Below the pieces are notes generated by a model. It did no database searches, had not been told where the DNA came from, and was given only the letters and a program-made list of their open reading frames with translations. From a candidate division KSB1 bacterium (lineage in GTDB: Bacteria > Zhuqueibacterota > Zhuqueibacteria > Oceanimicrobiales > Oceanimicrobiaceae), in NCBI GenBank assembly GCA_022562085.1, contig JADFPY010000003.1, forward strand, positions 1-48,587: a stretch of 48,587 nucleotides of DNA, written 5' to 3'. A program made the translations under genes and the position numbers. Shown here piece by piece: positions 9,289 through 16,663 of the stretch (position 1 is the stretch's first letter; every line of letters begins with the position of its first letter).

Positions 9289-10422
9289 TCAAAAAGCCTT
9301 CTCATAAAGTTCCAGTAGCTCTTTCTCCCCAACCGGCCGGGGATTGAACTTTCCCGTCCACTGTTGCGCCGCTTCCTGAGCTAATTCGGGTATTTCGGTT
9401 TCACTGATGTGACAATCCCGAAGCCGCACCGGCAGATGATTCATTTCAAATAGTTCTGTAATCCGCGCCGCCAGGCTTTCCGCCCCGGATTTCAGCCCGG
9501 TGGTTTCGGCTAATTCGTCATAAAAGCCGTTTACTGTTTCTGCGTTAAACTTGATCACATGCGGCAGCATCAAACCGACTGCAATGCCGTGTGCTATGTC
9601 GAAATGCGCGGTCAAAGGATTGGCACAGGCATGAGCCGCGCCGAGCATCGAGTTTTCAATCGCATTTCCGGCGAAATGAGCGCCGAGAAGCATGTTTCCG
9701 GCCGCCTCTAAGTTTTGGCGATCTGAGATGAAGGCTTGATAATTTTCAGAGAGCAACTTCCAGGCTTCCCTGGAAAACATTTGAGAAATTGCATTCCGTT
9801 TCATTGAGACAAAACTTTCAATCGCATGGGAAATCGCATCAATTCCTGTAACCGCAGCAACTTTTCGGGGGACTGTCTGCAATAAAGTCGGATCCAGTAT
9901 CACAGTCTTGAAGCGCGCCTTAATATCGCCGCAAGCCATTTTTTGATGCGTTTCCTCGTTCGCGATCAGGGCATATGATTGAGCTTCGCTTCCTGTACCG
10001 GCGGTGGTCGGAATACCAATTACAGGCAGCATGGGTTTTGTTGCCTTACCAGTCCCCCAGTAGTCTTCCATTCTGCCGCCATTGGTCAGCAAGAAATTGA
10101 TTCCTTTTGCAGTGTCCATGGCGCTGCCGCCGCCAAGTGCGATGATGACGTCAATTGGTTCATGTTTCTTAGCAAACTGGACCCCGCTTTCTACATGTTT
10201 TGTCGTTGGATTTTCTTCGACGCCCTGAAAGACAACCGACTCGAAAGATGACCGACTGAGGCTCTGAACCGCGCGCTCAACATGCCCTGCCTTCGCCAGT
10301 CCGGGATCACTCACGAGTAAAGCTTTTTGGACCCCAAGTTCTTTTGTCGATGCGCCGAGTTGGTCAATGGCATTCTCGCCAAAGATTACTCTGGTTGTCG
10401 GATTGTAGTCGAAAATTTGCAT
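9289..10422 (-). CDS. Iron-containing alcohol dehydrogenase
   Basis: Oxidises or reduces a short-chain alcohol/aldehyde or related substrate with NAD(P). The start is set at the ATG at 10420-10422 (MQIFDYNPTTRVIFG), giving 377 residues, the usual length. The open frame extends 43 codons further upstream, but that part is the tail of an unrelated pseudogene. Visible family marks are the nucleotide-binding GGGSAMDTAK, the IGIPTTAGTGSE segment and the metal region GIDAISHAIES with a later HxxxH-type segment (GAAHACANPLTAHFDIAHG). The C-terminus FNPRPVGEKELLELYEKAF is typical of the group III family. No Shine-Dalgarno is seen before the chosen ATG. Substrate cannot be told from sequence. Confidence 0.9.
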   Translation of the reverse strand: MQIFDYNPTTRVIFGENAIDQLGASTKELGVQKALLVSDPGLAKAGHVERAVQSLSRSSFESVVFQGVEENPTTKHVESGVQFAKKHEPIDVIIALGGGSAMDTAKGINFLLTNGGRMEDYWGTGKATKPMLPVIGIPTTAGTGSEAQSYALIANEETHQKMACGDIKARFKTVILDPTLLQTVPRKVAAVTGIDAISHAIESFVSMKRNAISQMFSREAWKLLSENYQAFISDRQNLEAAGNMLLGAHFAGNAIENSMLGAAHACANPLTAHFDIAHGIAVGLMLPHVIKFNAETVNGFYDELAETTGLKSGAESLAARITELFEMNHLPVRLRDCHISETEIPELAQEAAQQWTGKFNPRPVGEKELLELYEKAF

Positions 10423-10470
10423 ATAATTGATTATTGAATATTGTTTATTGATTAATCTAACTAAGCTAAT

Positions 10471-10826
10471 TTTATATTCTTTTGAGCGGTCTTTCTGGAT
10501 GAAATAAAATATCGATGTTAATTCTTTGGCTTCGTTTAATAGCGGTAGCACTAATTCCTTCTTTTAGCAAATTCTCATCAACTATAAATTCAAACCAGAA
10601 AGTGGATTCATCTGCCTCCTCTATTACGATACTAATTTTTGTTACAAAAACATTTTTTGTTTGAGCTACACAAGTTGCTCTATAAATTCGCAGCAACTGA
10701 AGTAGCGCATCTTATTAATTGTCCTTGGATATTTCTACCTAACTTTATAGTTGGCAATGCCAACGCAAGCTTAACACATCTATGAGCAAAATCCTTAGTC
10801 CGTTTCTTAAGTTCTTGAAAATCAAT
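10471..10826 (-). pseudogene. Broken four-helix-bundle protein gene (23S rRNA intervening-sequence protein family)
   Basis: Three reading frames joined in order give one family member. Frame 1, from 10826, reads DFQELKKRTKDFAHRCVKLA and on to RCATSVAANL. Frame 2 takes over near 10684 with YRATCVAQTKN through IVIEEADESTFWFEF. Frame 3 takes over near 10557 with LVLPLLNEAKELTSIF and IQKDRSKEYK. Each switch is explained by one extra base (a T in AATTTA; a G in AAGGAA). The expected initiator is ATT rather than ATG and a stop lies just before it. The family is small and usually about 115-125 residues, often in AT-rich intergenic or repeat regions. With two frameshifts and no start the gene is dead, unless the assembly is faulty. 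Confidence 0.75.
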
Positions 10827-10834
10827 TTAATTAA

Positions 10835-11061
10835 TTACTAACATTTCTCACTTCAGTTGACATTGTAATTATTCCATTTAGGATGAAAAAATTCATTTAA
10901 TGCAGAAATTTCATTTACAAGATTAATCGGCTAAAAATAGGAGTGCAAAAATCAGCGAAGCGTATTTTTGCAGAAACTAAAGCTAAACTCATGTAAAAAT
11001 ACGTTCGCTACACTCACTGATTTTTACACTCCTGCCTTGTCAAAGTGAGGAATGTTAGTAA
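10835..11061. mobile_element. MITE-like element with terminal inverted repeats
   Basis: The ends TTACTAACATTTCTCACTT (10835-10853) and AAGTGAGGAATGTTAGTAA (11043-11061) are inverted repeats matching at 18 of 19 positions. Inside lies a second imperfect inverted pair at 10939-10972 and 10992-11034, both arms containing AGGAGTG, AAAAATCAG and a GTATTTTT-type word. The whole 227-bp segment can fold into one long hairpin and has no coding capacity. No clear target duplication is seen; flanks are AT-rich. It fits a non-autonomous transposon remnant or a large structured repeat. Confidence 0.6.
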
Positions 11062-11193
11062 ATAATAAACAAAAAAACAAGTTTAGTTCTATATATGGTA
11101 GTGCAGTTTTTTATATATGCACTTTATTTAGATTGGAACTCATTCAATCGGAACGTGGTTAAACACACTCAAAAAAACAATGGCATAAAAATT

Positions 11194-11706
11194 ATGTACA
11201 CCCAGGTTTTAGTATTAAATGCCAGTTATGAGCCAATTCACATATGTGGGATCAAGCGGGCAATAATTCTCATCGTCAAGGGCTTAGCTCGAAGCGAGCA
11301 AAACACACCTCGTGTGATGCGGTCACCTTCAACAGTTTTTCCGGTCCCGGCAGTGATTCGCCTGTTGCATTATGTTCAAATTCCTTACCGAAAAAAAGCC
11401 TACTCTAAAAAGCATATTTATTTGCGCGATGGATATACATGTCAATATTGCGGTGACGTTCATACGCCGCATGAGTTGACGCTCGATCATATCCTGCCGC
11501 AGTCGCGTGGGGGTAAAAACGTCTGGGAGAACCTGGTTACTTGCTGTCGCAAGTGTAACTCAAAAAAGAGCGATCTCACGCCAAGAGAAGCAGACATGGT
11601 CATATTGAATAAGCCAAAGCCGCTTGGCAGCTATTTTTATCTGCATCTCGTGCGCTCAAAAGCACGCAATAATCAGTACTGGCGCAAATATCTTTATTAC
11701 GAATAG
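11194..11706 (+). CDS. HNH endonuclease family protein
   Basis: 170 residues from the ATG at 11194 (MYTQVLVLNASYEPI), the usual start of this family; the open frame begins earlier at 11095 but the extension MVVQFF... is not family-like. The HNH nuclease fold is clear: a zinc pair CQYC (83, 86), the catalytic LDHI (Asp98, His99), NLVTCCRKC with Asn113 and the second zinc pair (118, 121). The preceding PVPAVIRLLHYVQIPYRKK and following LTPREADM segments match the common stand-alone bacterial HNH family. These proteins are widespread and their role is poorly known (DNA repair or restriction-like cutting). A hairpin terminator follows at 11734. Confidence 0.88.
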   Translation: MYTQVLVLNASYEPIHICGIKRAIILIVKGLARSEQNTPRVMRSPSTVFPVPAVIRLLHYVQIPYRKKAYSKKHIYLRDGYTCQYCGDVHTPHELTLDHILPQSRGGKNVWENLVTCCRKCNSKKSDLTPREADMVILNKPKPLGSYFYLHLVRSKARNNQYWRKYLYYE

Positions 11707-11733
11707 AGTTTTAAATATTATGAATTGGGGTTT

Positions 11734-11766
11734 AAGCCTGATGGCGATGTCGTCAGGCTTTTTTTA
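11734..11766 (+). terminator. Rho-independent terminator after the HNH gene
   Basis: A 10-bp stem AAGCCTGATG / CGTCAGGCTT (one T-G wobble), loop GCGATGT, runs into a T tract at 11759-11765. It stands 27 bases after the HNH stop and also faces the convergent gene ending at 11783, so it could serve both directions. Confidence 0.8.
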
Positions 11767-11782
11767 TGGGTTTTACAAAAAG

Positions 11783-13111
11783 TCAGCTTTTCTTTTCCAC
11801 GGCAATCTTTTGACTTTTATCTTCTACGATGACTCTTACTTTAGCAATTCTTTGCCGATCAAGACCTTCGATGATAATTTTACCATTTTCGAAATCCAAC
11901 TTGCTGCCCGGTTCAGGAATATTGCCGGCCATGCTGAATACCACACCACCCACAGTTTCAACATCAAACTCGGGAAGCTTTATCTTCAATCTTTCCTCGC
12001 ATAATTTCACCGGGCAAAGTCCATCCAGTAAATATTCCCGCCCTCCAACCTGCCGAATGAAAGCGATCGGTTCGTCAAATTCATCATAAATTTCACCAAC
12101 CAGTTCTTCGAGAACATCTTCCAAAGTCGCAACACCGATCGTGCCGCCGTACTCATCAATCAAGACAGCCATGTGAAGTTTTGTCCGTTGGAACTCCCGA
12201 AACAGAGCATCGAGTGTGATGGTCTCCGGATAAAAAAGGATATCGCGCTTTAACTTATTCATGCGAAGCCTCTTCTCACCCCTTGCAGTTGCAGCCATGA
12301 CATCTTTGATATGGACCATTCCCAAAACTTGATCCAAATCACTTTTACAAAGCGGATAACGGGTGTGCTGACTTTCTTGTGTTATTTTCAGATTTTCCGA
12401 AAACGTGTTTGTGGTTGAAAGATAAACAACAGATGTCCTGGGAATCATAATTTGCTTGCCGATTTTTTCGTGCAAGGAAAGGACGTTTTCCATCATCTCG
12501 ACCTCGCGGCGGGTGAGGTGCCCGCTTTGTGCCGAATGTGCAAAAATGAGTTTGAGCTCATCTTCCGAGTGCGCCATTTCGCTTTCGCTTTCGGGGTTGA
12601 CACCAACAAGTTTGATCAGAAATAAAGCAGAATGATTTAAGGCAACAATAAACGGTTTAAAAGTTTTATAAAATGCATAAAGGGGTAAAGCAACCCACAA
12701 GGCAGTCTTTTCCGCCAGCCGAATGGATAAAGACTTCGGAGCCATTTCGCCAAGTACAATATGCAGGTAAGTAATGATTGTGAAAGCGACCCCAAAAGCA
12801 AGGCCGTGAATTATTGCTTGGGTTTTTATTCCCAATTGGGCAAAAAGCGGCTCGAACCAACTCGCCAAGTAGGGTTCTCCCAGCCAACCCAGTGCTAAAC
12901 TTGCCAGGGTAATTCCCACTTGACAGGCAGAAAGATATGCATCTAATTCATCAAGGATTTTTTTGGCGATGCCGGCGGCAAAAATGCCCTCAGCAGCCTT
13001 TTGCTCGATTTGTGATGGGCGGACTTTGACAATTGCAAATTCCGCTGCAACAAAGAAGGCGTTAAGAAAAACAAAAAAGAAGATTACAAAAAGCTGAAAG
13101 AAGTATTCCAT
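11783..13111 (-). CDS. Hemolysin/CorC-HlyC family (CNNM-type) membrane protein
   Basis: 442 residues. The N-terminal DUF21/CNNM membrane domain (about 1-190) has four hydrophobic segments, starting FFQLFVIFFFVFLNAFFVAAEFAIV. Two CBS modules follow (about 205-335; IPRTSVVYLS, GMVHIKDVM, VLIDEYGGTIGVATLEDVLEELVGEI). The C-terminal CorC/HlyC domain is at about 350-430 (GREYLLDGL, FDVETVGGVVFSMAG, GKIIIEGLD). The family takes part in divalent-cation (Mg/Co) efflux or its control, in the inner membrane; the name hemolysin is historical. Length and domain order are normal. Confidence 0.92.
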   Translation of the reverse strand: MEYFFQLFVIFFFVFLNAFFVAAEFAIVKVRPSQIEQKAAEGIFAAGIAKKILDELDAYLSACQVGITLASLALGWLGEPYLASWFEPLFAQLGIKTQAIIHGLAFGVAFTIITYLHIVLGEMAPKSLSIRLAEKTALWVALPLYAFYKTFKPFIVALNHSALFLIKLVGVNPESESEMAHSEDELKLIFAHSAQSGHLTRREVEMMENVLSLHEKIGKQIMIPRTSVVYLSTTNTFSENLKITQESQHTRYPLCKSDLDQVLGMVHIKDVMAATARGEKRLRMNKLKRDILFYPETITLDALFREFQRTKLHMAVLIDEYGGTIGVATLEDVLEELVGEIYDEFDEPIAFIRQVGGREYLLDGLCPVKLCEERLKIKLPEFDVETVGGVVFSMAGNIPEPGSKLDFENGKIIIEGLDRQRIAKVRVIVEDKSQKIAVEKKS

Positions 13112-13196
13112 TGATGGGTTAAATAAAATCCTGGGAATCTAATTATTCATACATAATCGAGTGGTATAAGTTTCAGACCTTCATCCTTTAATGCTT

Positions 13197-13505
13197 TTAG
13201 TTGGAGGCTGTAGTCTGAATGTTATCGCCCTTTTTAAGAAAAGAGCTAATGAGCCCACGAACACTGTAAATAAAAAGAACAAAGAAAAAATAATCAGAAC
13301 TGAACTGTTCAGGTAAATGATTAAAATAGAGCGTGTACCAAAAGGTGACTGCCAGAACTGCCCAAACAAGTTGACCGAAAAGTATTCTTATCTTTTTATT
13401 GGGCATCCAGCGTTTTAAAAATTTTGCATACCAAACCGTAAAAAAATCGATGAACAAAATCAGAATTAATGATGCAATCGAAATGGTTAGGAGTTTGGCT
13501 CCCAT
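13197..13505 (-). CDS. Small membrane protein of unknown function
   Basis: 102 residues with three predicted membrane spans: about 5-27 (ISIASLILILFIDFFTVWY), 42-60 (LFGQLVWAVLAVTFWYTLYF) and 70-90 (DYFFFVLFIYSVRGLI). A basic loop (KRWMPNKKIR) sits between the first two, which puts that loop in the cytoplasm. I do not recognise a family. It lies in the 420-base gap between the CNNM-type gene and the DapB-like gene, on the same strand; the codon pattern and hydrophobic periodicity make it more likely real than chance. Confidence 0.6.
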   Translation of the reverse strand: MGAKLLTISIASLILILFIDFFTVWYAKFLKRWMPNKKIRILFGQLVWAVLAVTFWYTLYFNHLPEQFSSDYFFFVLFIYSVRGLISSFLKKGDNIQTTASN

Positions 13506-13532
13506 AAATTACTCCGCATTTTGTTTTTTTAC

Positions 13533-14534
13533 TTATTTAAAATAGGTTGCTAACGGCAAATCAACAACTGTTGTTAAGCCCGGCGACGCATTAGAAACAA
13601 CCGGAATCGCGTTGATCATTCGAGCAATTGTAGCCTTGTCTCCAAAAATCCCGCCCTCGACATTCAGGTGAATTGGCGGCTCGCCTTCTATCGTCACGCT
13701 GTCTCTTTCCTTTTCGGCGCCGATGAATATTTGCAACTCAAGTTTTATCAATTCTACACCATTTTTCAAAGCTTTTGCCACGTGTAAAATCCCTGCCACC
13801 TCACCCTGCTGCACAGTTAAATAATCCGTTTCAATGGTTTTAGTGGAAATTTGAGGATCGATTGTTTCTTTGAGTTCGTCGAATTGAAACCCGATTTTAT
13901 CAGCGACGGCGTATAAAGACTCAACAAGTCCAATATGCCCGAGCTTTCCTTGCCTAACCAGATTTCTGAATTCATCCGGGGTCAGGCCAGCGCCTACTTT
14001 CTTCTGTAACGGCAGGCGCCTTTTGGATGCGTCAACGACACGGGTTGCGACGATTTTTTCAATTTTAGTACAAACGCCGCTCATCGCCAGAACAAGCACA
14101 TCCATTGAAAATCCGGGGTTCACACCGGTGCCGACTACAGTTGTTTTGTTTTCCTCCGCCACTTTATCAATTCGTGCGCAGAACTTTGAATCCCGGCGAT
14201 AGGGGTAAAACAACTCCTCACACGATGAAACGACTGAAGCGCCAGCCTGGAGACATATTCTTAACTGCTCCTCTACTTTGGCTAAAAAAGAGCCGGTTGA
14301 GTGCAGGACAATATCCGGTTGGGTCTCATTCAAGACTTTTTGTGGGTCGTTCGATACCGAAATCTTTAACTTAGAATCAAGACCAAGAACATCGCCCAGA
14401 TTAACTCCGATTTTGTCCGGATCGACATCGATTCCGCCCACGAGTTTGAGACGTTTTTTTTGAAGAACTAATTTTGCGGCCTCGATTCCTATCGGGCCAA
14501 GTCCGTATTGAACAACTTTGAGTTGATTTTCCAC
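13533..14534 (-). CDS. DapB-like dehydrogenase (2,4-diaminopentanoate dehydrogenase family)
   Basis: 333 residues. The N-terminal Rossmann fold (KVVQYGLGPIGIEAAKLVLQ) binds NAD(P). The segments LVGGIDVDPDKIG, DIVLHSTGSFL, VVSSCEELFYPY and VVGTGVNPGFSMD are those of the dihydrodipicolinate-reductase-like family that includes 2,4-diaminopentanoate dehydrogenase (Ord). The C-terminal half supplies the substrate domain (LGHIGLVESLYAVADKIGF). Real DapB is shorter, about 270 residues, and carries different substrate motifs, so this is not assigned to lysine synthesis. No other ornithine-fermentation gene is next to it, so the substrate is uncertain. The stop is three bases before the start region of the following gene set. 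Confidence 0.8.
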   Translation of the reverse strand: MENQLKVVQYGLGPIGIEAAKLVLQKKRLKLVGGIDVDPDKIGVNLGDVLGLDSKLKISVSNDPQKVLNETQPDIVLHSTGSFLAKVEEQLRICLQAGASVVSSCEELFYPYRRDSKFCARIDKVAEENKTTVVGTGVNPGFSMDVLVLAMSGVCTKIEKIVATRVVDASKRRLPLQKKVGAGLTPDEFRNLVRQGKLGHIGLVESLYAVADKIGFQFDELKETIDPQISTKTIETDYLTVQQGEVAGILHVAKALKNGVELIKLELQIFIGAEKERDSVTIEGEPPIHLNVEGGIFGDKATIARMINAIPVVSNASPGLTTVVDLPLATYFK

Positions 14535-14537
14535 TAC

Positions 14538-15269
14538 CTATTTTGACCTCTTTTCAGCTATTCTCAAAATATCCTCATTCTGCGGCAGAAGACGAATTTC
14601 AATTCTGCGATTTTTTGCACGCCCCCGGCGCGTTTTGTTCGTGGCGATTGGCCGGTGTTCGCCAAAACCTGATGCTTCCAGGCTTTCGGCATTTAGGCCA
14701 ACTTCTTCGGTAAGGAAGCGCACCACATTCGTCGCTCTGGCAACCGATAGCTCCCAATTGCTGTCGAATTGGCTTTTCAGATTGAGATGAATCGGCACGT
14801 TGTCCGTGTGTCCTTCAACCTTGATGCGCTTGTCTTTGGTCTGCTTCAAGATTCCCCCAACCTGTCCAAGAACTTTCATTCCCTTCTCAGATAGCTCAGC
14901 TTCTCCAGAGGGAAAAATAATCCGATCAACGATTCTCACTTTTAATTGGTCCGCCAACTGAGTTATGGTGATTTCTCCGGCCTCGACTTGTTCTTTTAGT
15001 TCGCCAATCAAATCTTCATAAGTAGATTTCAATTGGTTTATTTCTTCGTTTTTGGCGTCAGACAATTCTTGCACTTTTTGTTCAACCTGTTTGGTAAGAA
15101 CCGCATTTTGTTGTTCGAGCTGCTCAACCCGAAAGCCAAGTTCTTCGTTTTCCTGACGAATCTCCTTTAACTGTGACTGAAGGGGTGAAACTTTATCCAG
15201 GTAAAAATATCCGGATATGCCAAGCAGCAAAACAAACAAGATCAGTAGAAAGGTCGAAAATGTGTTCAT
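14538..15269 (-). CDS. OmpA/MotB-type peptidoglycan-binding membrane protein
   Basis: 243 residues. One N-terminal membrane span (FSTFLLILFVLLLGISGYFYL) anchors the protein in the inner membrane. A long coiled coil follows (about 30-105; QLKEIRQENEELGFRVEQLEQQN, shown here only in part as the Glu/Gln-rich heptads). The C-terminal OmpA domain (about 115-235) has IIFPSGEAELSEKG, VEGHTDNVP, NWELSVARATNVVRFL, ASGFGEHRP and NRRIEIRLLP, the motifs that bind diaminopimelate of peptidoglycan. This plan is like MotB without the proton channel Asp, or a cell-wall spacer protein. Its gene is two bases from the SpoU methyltransferase gene, so they are probably cotranscribed. Confidence 0.85.
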   Translation of the reverse strand: MNTFSTFLLILFVLLLGISGYFYLDKVSPLQSQLKEIRQENEELGFRVEQLEQQNAVLTKQVEQKVQELSDAKNEEINQLKSTYEDLIGELKEQVEAGEITITQLADQLKVRIVDRIIFPSGEAELSEKGMKVLGQVGGILKQTKDKRIKVEGHTDNVPIHLNLKSQFDSNWELSVARATNVVRFLTEEVGLNAESLEASGFGEHRPIATNKTRRGRAKNRRIEIRLLPQNEDILRIAEKRSK

Positions 15270-15270
15270 A

Positions 15271-15735
15271 TTATGGGTCTAAGTCGTTTTTTGATTTAGC
15301 AATTCCGTAAACGGCGATTCCAAAAGCAACTGCGACATTCAAAGAAATTTTCTTGCCTCTCATCGGGATATTTATCAGAAAATCCGCTCTTTTTACAATC
15401 TCCTCGCTGACGCCGTTGTATTCATGTCCAACTACCAGGCACACTGGAAAACGAAAATCGGCCCGATCGTAAGGAATGCTTTTGTCAGTCGCTTCCAAGA
15501 CAACAATTTGAATGTTTTCACGCTTCAGTTTCTCAACCAAAGTGACGCTTTCAGGAAAATACTCCCACGGCACACTTTCTTCAGCTCCTAAGGCCACTTT
15601 GCGAATTTCCCTGTGCGGAGGCTGGCCGGATATTCCGGTCAAAAATAGCTTCGTTACTCCGGCGCCATCTGCCGTCCTGAAGATAGCGCCAACATTATAA
15701 AGACTTCGAACATTTTCGACGAGAGCATAAATCAT
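15271..15735 (-). CDS. SpoU/TrmH-family RNA 2'-O-methyltransferase
   Basis: 154 residues. It carries the three SPOUT knot motifs: motif 1 ENVRSLYNVGAIFRTADGAG, motif 2 PVCLVVGHEYNGV and motif 3 INIPMRGKKISLNVAVAFG. It transfers a methyl group from SAM to a ribose 2'-hydroxyl in tRNA or rRNA. It lacks the N-terminal substrate domain of TrmH/RlmB and so resembles the minimal TrmL-like or generic SpoU group; the target nucleotide cannot be stated. It directly precedes the OmpA-type gene in transcription. Confidence 0.88.
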   Translation of the reverse strand: MIYALVENVRSLYNVGAIFRTADGAGVTKLFLTGISGQPPHREIRKVALGAEESVPWEYFPESVTLVEKLKRENIQIVVLEATDKSIPYDRADFRFPVCLVVGHEYNGVSEEIVKRADFLINIPMRGKKISLNVAVAFGIAVYGIAKSKNDLDP

Positions 15736-15757
15736 AATTCGGTTCTTGATCCATTTT

Positions 15758-16429
15758 CTATTGAGAAGAATCTAAAAGCACTCGATTCAGGACTTTGTTC
15801 AGTTCAGTGATTTTATAAGGTTTTGTAATCGCCGCCTCAAAACCATAGTCTTGAAAATTTTCCATAATTGGATCATTTAAATAACCACTACAAACAACGG
15901 CCTTAACATTCGGGTCATATTGACGAAGTTCTTTCAGAGTGTCGGTAGCCTCTTTACCTGGAATCACTAAATCCAAAATAACTAAATCAAAAGGGTGTTT
16001 AGCTTGTTTATAACGTTCGATTGCCGCAGAACCTTCCCCAACATATTCAACCTTGAAGCTAAGATGCTCAAGCATTTTGCACATAGCAACTCCGGCCCGC
16101 TTGTCATCATCAACAACAAGCACTCTTCTATCACCGGAAAATGAATTCTGCTCGTCAAATTGAACTTCTTTGCGAGGTTTTCCCGCAACGGCTGTATAAT
16201 TTGATAAAAAGAATTGTTTGGTCAACTCTATTGCTTCATGAGCAGCACTTTCTGCCTCTAACAAAGTATTATCTAAATCACTTTCCGGTGAGGAGTCCAT
16301 TCTGGCAATAGAAAGGTTGCTGATAATTGCAGTCAAAAGATTATTGAATTCGTGAACAAAGTCATTTGCACTCATCTCATCCGGTTCCGTTTTTAAAAAC
16401 TGCTTGTCCGATTTGTTTTGATATAACAT
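15758..16429 (-). CDS. Response regulator with a histidine-phosphotransfer (DHp) domain but no kinase ATPase
   Basis: 223 residues. Residues about 18-75 look like the dimerisation/phosphoacceptor helix pair of a hybrid histidine kinase, with the H-box FVHEFNNLLTAI (His26). Residues about 101-220 are a full receiver domain: acidic pocket DDD (107-109), phosphoacceptor Asp153 in LVILDLVIPG, switch Ser in VVCSGY and Lys in ITKPYK. The catalytic ATP-binding domain that normally stands between them in hybrid kinases is absent; only about 25 residues separate the halves. It may relay phosphate between an unlinked kinase and a partner. It is divergent from the SpoIIE-type phosphatase at 16664, a possible partner in signalling. 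Confidence 0.8.
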   Translation of the reverse strand: MLYQNKSDKQFLKTEPDEMSANDFVHEFNNLLTAIISNLSIARMDSSPESDLDNTLLEAESAAHEAIELTKQFFLSNYTAVAGKPRKEVQFDEQNSFSGDRRVLVVDDDKRAGVAMCKMLEHLSFKVEYVGEGSAAIERYKQAKHPFDLVILDLVIPGKEATDTLKELRQYDPNVKAVVCSGYLNDPIMENFQDYGFEAAITKPYKITELNKVLNRVLLDSSQ

Positions 16430-16663
16430 GAAACAAAATTTATAGTATGGAAGATGTATATAATAATTTTAAGAAAAATTTGTTTTGTTGTCAAGGACAA
16501 ACATGAAAAATTAAATAGACAATTGTTTTCAAGTTATTTAAATTGATTTGACATGTGTTGAAAAATTGGCTCGTTGACTTAGGAACAACCACTCCCAATT
16601 TACGTTCAATAAAATCAATAAACAACCCGCCATTTTTTTAAAAACAAAAGCGATCTGCTATAA

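Noticed and set aside
9289-10551. Longer alcohol dehydrogenase with a 43-residue N-terminal extension
   Set aside because: The extension is the C-terminal part of the four-helix-bundle pseudogene; the family start is MQIFDYNPTTRV at 10422.
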